DNA of 10,851 bases. Origin: Actinomycetes bacterium (GTDB lineage: Bacteria; Actinomycetota; Acidimicrobiia; Acidimicrobiales; Acidimicrobiaceae). The notes beneath the pieces were generated by a model. That model was not told the DNA's origin. It was given only the letters and a program-made list of their open reading frames with translations, and searched no databases. The translations under genes and the position numbers were made by a program. Location of the stretch: assembly GCA_021819025.1 (NCBI GenBank), contig JAKASN010000022.1, forward strand, positions 1-10,851, read 5' to 3'. Position 1 is the stretch's first letter, and every line of letters starts with the position of its first letter. Below, piece after piece: positions 1 through 4,629 of the stretch.

Positions 1-1
1 C

Positions 2-790
2 CTCAAGCGCCTCATCGTGGGTGGCTTTGAGCGCGTCTTTGAGATCGGTCGCGTCTTTCGCAACGAGGGGATCTCGCCGCGTCATAATCCCGAGTTCACC
101 ATGCTCGAGCTTTACCAGGCCTATGCTGACTACGGCGACATGATGGCCCTCACCGAGTGGCTGGTCTCTGAGTTGGTAGTCTCGATCTTTGGCGACACCA
201 AGATCATCTACCAGGGCCGGACGGTGGACTTTTCCGTTCCGTGGAGGCGCGCCTCGCTTGAGGACCTTGCTTCTGAGTCTCTGGGGTATCCGCTAAACAT
301 CGAACTAGGGCGAGAGCGCCTCGTGGAAATTGCTGCCGAGCACGGCATCGCTGCCGATTCGAGTTGGGGCCCGGGCAAGCTGGTGCTGGAGATCTACGAG
401 AAGACTACCGAATCAAATCTGTGGGGGCCGATCTTTGTCACCGACTTTCCCAAAGAGGTTTCACCTCTGGCGAGAGACCATCGCTCCAAGGCTGACCGTG
501 TGGAGAGATTCGAAGTGATCGTGGCGGGTCGGGAGCTGGCAAACGCCTTTTCTGAACTCAACGATCCAGACGAACAGCGCTTGCGCTTTAGTCATCAGGT
601 GGAGATGGGTCGATCGGGCGACGACGAGGCGATGAGCATGGACGAGGACTATCTTCGTGCGTTGGAGTACGGCTTACCGCCCACTGGCGGGCTGGGAATT
701 GGCATCGATCGCCTGGTAATGCTCCTCGCCGATGCGTCGCAAATCCGCGAAGTCATTGCCTTTCCCGCCATGCGCCCCGAACAGATCTGA
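2..790 (+). CDS. lysS: Lysyl-tRNA synthetase, class II (C-terminal part)
   Basis: This gene charges tRNA-Lys with lysine in the cytoplasm. The reading frame is open from base 2, so the gene starts upstream of the window. The 262 residues seen are roughly the C-terminal half of a protein usually near 500 residues. Class II motif 2 is clear ([13 protein letters not shown] followed by [15 protein letters not shown]), and so is motif 3 near the end ([14 protein letters not shown], then the usual ending [12 protein letters not shown]). The first visible residues, [20 protein letters not shown], match LysS rather than the EpmA paralogue, which has a different sequence before motif 2. A GTG at 17 is internal to the motif 2 region and is not the real start. 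The gene ends with TGA at 788-790, 27 bases from the end of the convergent Crp-like gene. I see no clear terminator hairpin in that gap. Confidence 0.96.
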   Translation, partial: LKRLIVGGFERVFEIGRVFRNEGISPRHNPEFTMLELYQAYADYGDMMALTEWLVSELVVSIFGDTKIIYQGRTVDFSVPWRRASLEDLASESLGYPLNIELGRERLVEIAAEHGIAADSSWGPGKLVLEIYEKTTESNLWGPIFVTDFPKEVSPLARDHRSKADRVERFEVIVAGRELANAFSELNDPDEQRLRFSHQVEMGRSGDDEAMSMDEDYLRALEYGLPPTGGLGIGIDRLVMLLADASQIREVIAFPAMRPEQI

Positions 791-817
791 GAACTTTAGG
801 CGAGGGGGAGACGGGAA

Positions 818-1477
818 TTAGCCGGCGATTATTTCCAGCTGTTTGCGATTTTTGATGCGGTAGTTGCGATCATTAATTTCGATATAGCCTGCTCTTACGA
901 AGGTAGCAAGAGTCTTGTTGACTCGTTCTCGGGAAGCGCCGATGAGCCCGGCGAGTTCCTCTTGGGTGAGTGGTATTACAAACTCATCCGCTTCGCCAGC
1001 CAGCTCGATGATGCGTTTGGCGGTGCGACCTGTGACGTCGAGGAACATTGCGTCGGTTAGCGCGTCATCAGTCTGTCTCAGTCGCCTCGCGAGAAGCTGT
1101 ACCAGCGACCAGAGAAGTTTCGGTCGTGACTCGATGGCTTGGCGGATCGGTGGATAGGGAATCTCCAATAATTCGGAACCTTCGATGGCGCGGGCCGTCG
1201 CAGATCGTCCAGCTTCGTCGAAGAGGCTCATCTCCCCGAAGAGGTCTCCGGACTCCATCATTGCCACCATCGACTCCTTGCGATCCAGGAAGGACTTAAG
1301 GATTCCGACTCTGCCGCTGATGACAACGTACAAAGCGTGTGCTTGATCGCCTTCGTGAAAGATTTCTTGGTTGCGACGGTAGAAAACTCTGCGATGCTGA
1401 GACAACACCGCGGCGAGCGTGTCGTCGTCCAGCGCCTGGAAAAATGAGGTCCCCGAGAGCAGTTCTACTATGTCCAC
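818..1477 (-). CDS. Crp/Fnr-family transcription regulator
   Basis: A 219-residue cyclic-nucleotide-type regulator with a GTG start at 1477. Residues about 1-115 form the effector-binding beta barrel. The phosphate-binding cassette is visible as GEMSLFDEAGRSATARA, with E82, R91 and S92 at the places that hold cAMP in E. coli CRP, so a cyclic nucleotide ligand is plausible. A dimerisation helix spans about 115-140. A winged helix-turn-helix lies at about 165-215, with LTQEELAGLIGASRERVNKTL. In the recognition helix, R183 and E184 match CRP R180 and E181, while CRP R185 is Lys here (K188), as I recall for actinobacterial GlxR-type proteins. No Fnr-type N-terminal cysteine cluster is present. 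The start lacks a good ribosome site, but the N-terminus MDIVELL fits the family. The gene is divergent from carD across a region with a large dyad and may regulate itself or carD; that is inference. Confidence 0.93.
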   Translation of the reverse strand: MDIVELLSGTSFFQALDDDTLAAVLSQHRRVFYRRNQEIFHEGDQAHALYVVISGRVGILKSFLDRKESMVAMMESGDLFGEMSLFDEAGRSATARAIEGSELLEIPYPPIRQAIESRPKLLWSLVQLLARRLRQTDDALTDAMFLDVTGRTAKRIIELAGEADEFVIPLTQEELAGLIGASRERVNKTLATFVRAGYIEINDRNYRIKNRKQLEIIAG

Positions 1478-1518
1478 GCCAATAAGCTACCCAGATTTAA
1501 ACCGAAATTCTTGTTGGA

Positions 1519-1556
1519 TTGGAAAGTATTGACCATTTCCGCCTACAATACTTACC
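1519..1556. promoter_or_regulatory. Dyad operator-like sequence between crp-like gene and carD
   Basis: Arms GGAAAGTATTG (1521-1531) and CAATACTTACC (1546-1556) are complementary at 10 of 11 positions, including an unbroken 8-bp core AAGTATTG/CAATACTT, with a 14-base spacer. A possible carD -10, TACAAT (1544-1549), sits at the inner edge of the right arm, with a weak -35 TTGGAA (1519-1524) at a long 19-base spacing. A protein bound to this dyad could therefore block carD and act on the divergent regulator gene. The spacer is longer than in a normal 22-bp Crp site, so the ligand is unknown. Confidence 0.5.
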
Positions 1557-1560
1557 TTTG

Positions 1561-1620
1561 TCCCGGGCCATTCATCGGCATTTGGCTCTAAAATTAATAG
1601 GTCAACATATTAGCCCGGGA
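1561..1620 (+). repeat. Inverted repeat in carD leader overlapping its ribosome site
   Basis: TCCCGGGC (1561-1568) and GCCCGGGA (1613-1620) are perfect 8-bp inverted copies separated by 44 bases. The right copy runs into the carD ribosome site GGGAG (1617-1621). If transcription starts near 1556, both arms would be in the mRNA and could pair to hide the ribosome site. If the promoter is nearer the gene, for example the -10-like TAAAAT at 1589-1594, the left arm is not transcribed and the repeat could matter only as DNA. Confidence 0.4.
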
Positions 1621-1625
1621 GAAAA

Positions 1626-2105
1626 ATGAAATTCGAGGTTGGAGACAAAGTAGTCTACCCACACCATGGAGCTGCCGTCATCGAGAAGAGGGAGGCCATG
1701 GATCTGCTGGGCGAGACGCGCGAATACCTCGTACTTAAGCTTGCCTTTGGCGACCTCACTCTGAAGGTCCCGGTCGAAAAAGCCGAGGAAGTGGGGATCC
1801 GAGAGGTAATCAACGACGAGGAAGTTGAAGAAGTTTTTGCCGTCCTCAAGAAGAAGGATGCGCGAACGCCTACTAACTGGAGCCGTCGCTACAAGAACCA
1901 CGTCGAGAAGCTCAAGTCTGGCGATATCTATCAAGTCGCCGAAGTGGTGCGGAACTTGTCGATTCGCGACAAGGACAAGGGTCTTTCAGCGGGAGAGAAG
2001 AGAATGCTCTCCAAAGCTCGCCAGATCCTGGTTTCTGAATTGACCTTTGCGCTGGGCGTGCCCGAAGCCGAAGCCGAAGCAAAACTGGACGAGGCTCTCG
2101 CCTGA
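1626..2105 (+). CDS. carD: CarD-type RNA polymerase-binding transcription regulator
   Basis: A 159-residue protein matching mycobacterial CarD nearly end to end. CarD binds the RNA polymerase beta subunit and stabilises the open complex at promoters, including rRNA promoters. The N-terminal polymerase-interaction domain (about residues 1-55) contains FEVGDKVVYPHHGAAVIE and the stretch YLVLKLAFGDLTLKVPV. The helical DNA-binding domain (about 65-155) contains TNWSRRYK with W85, the tryptophan that contacts the upstream edge of the bubble in M. tuberculosis CarD. It also has LSAGEKRMLSKARQILVSEL. The tail has a short acidic Glu-Ala repeat (EAEAEAKLDEAL). The start is ATG at 1626 with GGGAG five bases or less upstream. 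ispD begins within about 20-45 bases of its stop with no terminator between, so the genes are probably cotranscribed, an order common in actinomycetes. Confidence 0.97.
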   Translation: MKFEVGDKVVYPHHGAAVIEKREAMDLLGETREYLVLKLAFGDLTLKVPVEKAEEVGIREVINDEEVEEVFAVLKKKDARTPTNWSRRYKNHVEKLKSGDIYQVAEVVRNLSIRDKDKGLSAGEKRMLSKARQILVSELTFALGVPEAEAEAKLDEALA

Positions 2106-2125
2106 AGCCGAGTTAGAGACGTCTG

Positions 2126-2797
2126 GTGTCTCGGGGAGCCCGAAACAAAGTGGTCTGGACGATCCTTGTCGCAGCCGGCAAGGGATCGAGGTTTGGCGGA
2201 CCTAAGCAGCTTACCGAAGTGGGAGGCCGTTCCCTTATCGATATCGCCTTAGACGTCGCGATGCCCCTGAGCGACGGAGTGGTGTTGGTGGTGCCTCAGC
2301 AAAACTCTACCGACATGGCTCGCTCGGGGTGCGTCGTGGTGTCCGGCGGCGAGACGCGCAGCGATTCGGTTCGTGCCGGATTGGCGCGGGTTCCCATTGA
2401 GGCTGACTTTGTCCTCGTCCACGACGTAGCTCGCCCGATGGCTTCAAGGGAGCTCTTTTCGCGAGTGATAGCAGCTCTCGAAGATGGTGAAGTCGCCGTG
2501 GTTCCAGTCGTGCCGGTAGTTGACTCCTTGAAGCGCCTCAGCGACGCCTCTGGCCTGGTTGCGGTGCCTCGCGAAGGGATCTTCGCGGCGCAGACCCCGC
2601 AGGGTTTTAGCGCGGCGGCGCTGCGCGAGCTTCATGCCGCGGGTCTAGACACCACCGATGATTCCACAGCCGCGGAAAAGATCGGGATTCGAGTCTTTGG
2701 CGTGGCCGGAGAGACGCATAATTTCAAGATCACTACCCATGCCGACTTGGCGGTAGCCAATGCGCTATGGGACGTGGGCGTTGGCGGCAACACTTAG
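2126..2797 (+). CDS. ispD: 2-C-methyl-D-erythritol 4-phosphate cytidylyltransferase
   Basis: IspD transfers CMP from CTP to MEP in the third step of the non-mevalonate isoprenoid pathway. The nucleotide-binding loop AAGKGSRFGGPKQ lies near residues 17-29. It is followed by the substrate motifs GGETRSDSVRAGL, VLVHDVARP, VVDSLKR, AAQTPQGF, the acidic TTDDSTAAEK, and NFKITTHADLAVA near the end. All are typical of the family, and the length (223) is normal. The start is uncertain. GTG at 2126 gives the longest form. A second in-frame GTG at 2150 has GGGGAG (2133-2138) 11 bases ahead and would start one residue before the first beta strand. The stop codon TAG (2795-2797) lies within the ispF ribosome site TAGGAG, which suggests coupled translation of ispD and ispF. 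Confidence 0.95.
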   Translation: MSRGARNKVVWTILVAAGKGSRFGGPKQLTEVGGRSLIDIALDVAMPLSDGVVLVVPQQNSTDMARSGCVVVSGGETRSDSVRAGLARVPIEADFVLVHDVARPMASRELFSRVIAALEDGEVAVVPVVPVVDSLKRLSDASGLVAVPREGIFAAQTPQGFSAAALRELHAAGLDTTDDSTAAEKIGIRVFGVAGETHNFKITTHADLAVANALWDVGVGGNT

Positions 2798-2805
2798 GAG
2801 TCGAG

Positions 2806-3306
2806 ATGGAATTAAAAGACCTTGCCCGCTTACGAGTCGGCTCCGGATTCGATCTCCACCCGCTTAGCCGTGACGAGAACCGTCGTTTCGTGCTCGGTGG
2901 AGTGCAAGTCTCATCCCATAACGGTCCGTTGGGCCACTCCGATGCCGATGTCGTTTGTCACGCCCTCGCCGATGCACTTCTCGGCAGCGTCGGCCTCGGG
3001 GGCATTGGCGATCATTTCCTCGATTCTGACCCCGCTTGGAGTGGAGCGAACTCTCTCGATTTGCTCACTCGGTGCCACGAACTCTTTCGCCAAGAGGGAT
3101 TTGTTCTTGTCAACGGAGATGCCACGGTGATTCTCCAGGAGCCCAAGTTGGCGAACTACCGTGACGCGATGCAAGCCAAGCTTTCGACCGCACTTGGAGC
3201 GCCGATCTCAGTAAAGGCCAAGAGCCCGGAGCACATCGGCGCGCTCGGGGCATCCGAAGCGGTAGTTTGCCTCGCTTCGATACTCGCGTTCTCCAACCGA
3301 GCTTGA
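2806..3306 (+). CDS. ispF: 2-C-methyl-D-erythritol 2,4-cyclodiphosphate synthase
   Basis: IspF cyclises CDP-ME 2-phosphate to ME-cPP, two steps after IspD. It works as a trimer with a zinc ion. The start ATG at 2806 has AGGAG at 2796-2800, five bases away; an upstream in-frame extension into ispD is not needed. The 166 residues contain GSGFDLHP (metal ligands D16 and H18) and GHSDADVVCHALADALLG (third ligand H52), then IGDHFLDSDPAWSGANS, the family signature after the metal site. The CDP-binding segment near the C-terminus reads VKAKSPEHIGALGASEAV. E. coli has VKATTTEKLGFTGRGEGI there, so the Thr pair and the GRGEG loop are altered, while the overall spacing is kept. The metal site is complete, so I expect an active enzyme. 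The stop is followed at once by a promoter-like sequence, and cysS is not present next to it. Confidence 0.95.
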   Translation: MELKDLARLRVGSGFDLHPLSRDENRRFVLGGVQVSSHNGPLGHSDADVVCHALADALLGSVGLGGIGDHFLDSDPAWSGANSLDLLTRCHELFRQEGFVLVNGDATVILQEPKLANYRDAMQAKLSTALGAPISVKAKSPEHIGALGASEAVVCLASILAFSNRA

Positions 3307-3329
3307 CAGTGGCGCCTCGCGGTTAGAAT
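3303..3329 (+). promoter_or_regulatory. Candidate promoter for rlmB
   Basis: TTGACA (3303-3308) is a perfect -35 match. TAGAAT (3324-3329) matches the -10 consensus at five of six positions. The spacer is 15 bases, shorter than the ideal 17. The -35 overlaps the ispF stop codon. It would give rlmB an mRNA leader of about 115 bases. The match is by eye only. Confidence 0.4.
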
Positions 3330-3370
3330 CTTCGGGTTCACCAGTGGATAAATTGTGCAGCCTCATGCTT

Positions 3371-3419
3371 GTGGGGTTGGCGAGCCACGATTCCTGCGGA
3401 GGAACTCTAACGCGTTCCT
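3371..3419 (+). repeat. Small competing hairpins in rlmB leader
   Basis: GTGG (3371-3374) can pair with CCAC (3385-3388). TTCCT (3391-3395) can pair with AGGAA (3400-3404) across a GCGG loop. The same AGGAAC (3400-3405) can instead pair with GTTCCT (3414-3419) across an eight-base loop. The last two exclude each other. They lie 20-60 bases ahead of the rlmB ribosome site GAGGAG (3439-3444). No U-run follows either hairpin, so a terminator is unlikely, and a regulatory role is speculative. Confidence 0.25.
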
Positions 3420-3452
3420 GACGCCGGAGATATTGCCCGAGGAGATTGGCCA

Positions 3453-4322
3453 ATGCCACAACCCAAGCGCCGAAGCCACGAGCCGCGCCGAACCAAGGAC
3501 GCTGAATTTCATGCGCCGCGCCGTCGCTCGCTAGGCGGCGACCAAATTGAAGGTCGCCAAGCCGTCAAGGAGCTGATTCTGGCTCGAAGGCGCACCGTGG
3601 AATACGTCTGGCTCGAAGATAGTGTGGTGCGCAAAGGGATTATCGCTGAAATTGTCGATCTCTGTCTGGCGCGCCGGATACCTCTAATCACTGTGTCACG
3701 GCGAAAGTTCGAGATGTCGGTGAGGTCAGAAGGCAATCAGGGAATTCTTGCCCGAGCGGCCGCGCTGCGCGAAGAAGACCTCACCGAGATGGTGAACGCG
3801 GTGCCAAACCCGTTTCTACTCCTCATCGATGGGATCACCGATCCCCATAACCTTGGCGCGGTGCTCAGATCGGCCGAGCTCTCAGGTGTCACGGGCGTGG
3901 TGCTCCCGCAAAACAGAACCTCGATGATTACTCCCACCGTTGCCAAGGCGGCTGCTGGTGCGGTGGAGCATTTGAGCTTTGCTCTGGTGCCGGGTATTCC
4001 CAGCGCCTTGATGAGCCTTGCGACCTTGGGGGTATATTTGGTCGGGCTTGACGTGCGAGGAAAGACCAGCGTATATAACATCGCTACCGGCGATACGGGC
4101 CGTATCGCGTTGGTGCTTGGCGCTGAGGACAAGGGATTGGCACGTTTGAGTGCCGAGCGTTGTGACTTGCTGGTGCGCATTCCCCAAGTAGGCAGGCTGG
4201 ATTCACTCAACGTGTCTGCCGCCGCGGCGGTGGCGCTCTTTGAAGTCTCGCGTCTGCGCAGCTCCGGGGTGGAGCCAACCGAGAAGCCAGAGCCGGTGGT
4301 CGGACTCGAACCGACGACCTGA
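3453..4322 (+). CDS. rlmB: 23S rRNA 2'-O-methyltransferase, RlmB/SpoU (TrmH) family
   Basis: A 289-residue SPOUT methyltransferase that transfers methyl from SAM to a ribose 2'-OH of RNA. RlmB itself targets the 23S G2251 position. The start ATG at 3453 has GAGGAG eight bases upstream. Residues 1-29 are a basic Arg-rich tail. Residues about 30-105 form the RNA-binding substrate domain (IEGRQAVKELI to SEGNQGILA). The knotted catalytic domain has motif 1, IDGITDPHNLGAVLRSAE (N133, R139, E142), motif 2, ALVLGAEDKGL (219-229), and motif 3, IPQVGRLDSLNVSAAAAVAL (N253, S255). The family fold ends near residue 270. The last ten codons run into the tRNA-Thr gene on the other strand, so PVVGLEPTT (281-289) is antisense tRNA sequence and not a conserved tail. 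The exact rRNA target cannot be proven from sequence. Confidence 0.93.
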   Translation: MPQPKRRSHEPRRTKDAEFHAPRRRSLGGDQIEGRQAVKELILARRRTVEYVWLEDSVVRKGIIAEIVDLCLARRIPLITVSRRKFEMSVRSEGNQGILARAAALREEDLTEMVNAVPNPFLLLIDGITDPHNLGAVLRSAELSGVTGVVLPQNRTSMITPTVAKAAAGAVEHLSFALVPGIPSALMSLATLGVYLVGLDVRGKTSVYNIATGDTGRIALVLGAEDKGLARLSAERCDLLVRIPQVGRLDSLNVSAAAAVALFEVSRLRSSGVEPTEKPEPVVGLEPTT

Positions 4323-4363
4323 CGATTACAAATCGCCTGCGCTACCAGCTGCGCCACACCGGC
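4291..4363 (-). tRNA. tRNA-Thr (anticodon UGU)
   Basis: The minus strand folds into a complete 73-nt cloverleaf. The acceptor GCCGGTG pairs with CACCGGC, the D stem GCGC with GCGC around AGCTGGTA, the anticodon stem GGCGA with TCGTC (one G-T pair), and the T stem GTCGG with CCGAC around TTCGAGT. The anticodon loop TTTGTAA gives anticodon TGT, which reads ACA. The discriminator base is T (at 4291), and no CCA follows, so CCA must be added by nucleotidyltransferase. The 3' 32 bases (4291-4322) overlap the end of rlmB in antisense. Confidence 0.96.
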
Positions 4364-4375
4364 ATTAGGCGATAG

Positions 4376-4381
4376 ATCTTA
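4376..4381 (-). promoter_or_regulatory. Possible -10 element of the tRNA-Thr gene
   Basis: Read on the minus strand, TAAGAT lies 12 bases ahead of the mature tRNA 5' end, a sensible distance for a start site. I see no good -35 at 16-19 bases. TTGGCG at 20 bases is the nearest match. This is a weak call. Confidence 0.25.
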
Positions 4382-4538
4382 CCCGGTGAATAAATCACTT
4401 TCGCCAAAGGTAGCGCGATACGATGGCTAAAGAAACTGGCGGGAGGTTGCGTCAATGGACGCCGGTGAACCAGCGCTTTGAGAAATAAAGAAGAGATCGG
4501 CCAAAAAAACCTTGGCGGGTCTTCGCAGGGTTGGCAAG

Positions 4539-4556
4539 AATTACATTAGTGTAATT
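4539..4556. promoter_or_regulatory. 18-bp palindrome upstream of the LytR_C-domain gene
   Basis: AATTACA (4539-4545) and TGTAATT (4550-4556) are perfect 7-bp inverted copies around TTAG. This is the shape and size of a dimeric repressor or activator site. It lies about 75 bases before the gene start and just after a -35-like TTGGCA (4531-4536). No U-run follows, so a terminator is unlikely. Confidence 0.4.
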
Positions 4557-4629
4557 GTAAGAATTTGTTAGATTCAGATTTCCGTGTTAGTGATCGACCC
4601 AGGCCCCTGTCTGCGGGGGAGGAGTGCTC

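Larger units (their letters stand above)
4364..4629. other. Intergenic region between tRNA-Thr and the LytR_C-domain gene
   Basis: This 266-base region separates two divergent genes and is AT-richer than its surroundings from about 4480. It holds the tRNA promoter side, a 21-codon unsupported ORF (ATG 4423 to TAA 4488), and a weak hairpin, GCCAA (4500-4504) with TTGGC (4512-4516), around an A-rich loop. It also holds the palindrome at 4539-4556 and the strong ribosome site GGGGGAGGAG (4615-4624) for the downstream gene. I could not place a convincing sigma-70 promoter. TTGGCA (4531-4536) is a possible -35, but no good -10 follows at 16-18 bases. Confidence 0.6.

Noticed and set aside
17..790. 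lysS starting at the GTG at 17
   Set aside because: The frame is open to base 2 with conserved LysS residues (LKRLIVG) before that codon; the real start is outside the window.
1602..1934. 110-codon minus-strand frame opposite carD
   Set aside because: carD is matched end to end on the plus strand; this frame has no motif.
2767..2805. Longer N-terminus for IspF starting at 2767
   Set aside because: It would overlap ispD; ATG 2806 has AGGAG at the right distance and leads straight into the family sequence.
4290..4319. Conserved C-terminal peptide motif PVVGLEPTT in RlmB
   Set aside because: It is the antisense translation of the tRNA T arm, a well-known artefact, not a protein motif.
4423..4488. 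21-codon ORF in the gap before the LytR_C-domain gene
   Set aside because: Weak ribosome site, no similarity I can recognise, and too short to support by itself.
4500..4516. GCCAA/TTGGC hairpin near an A/T-run as a terminator
   Set aside because: The T-run (minus strand) lies in the loop rather than after the stem, and the minus-strand tRNA starts downstream of it.
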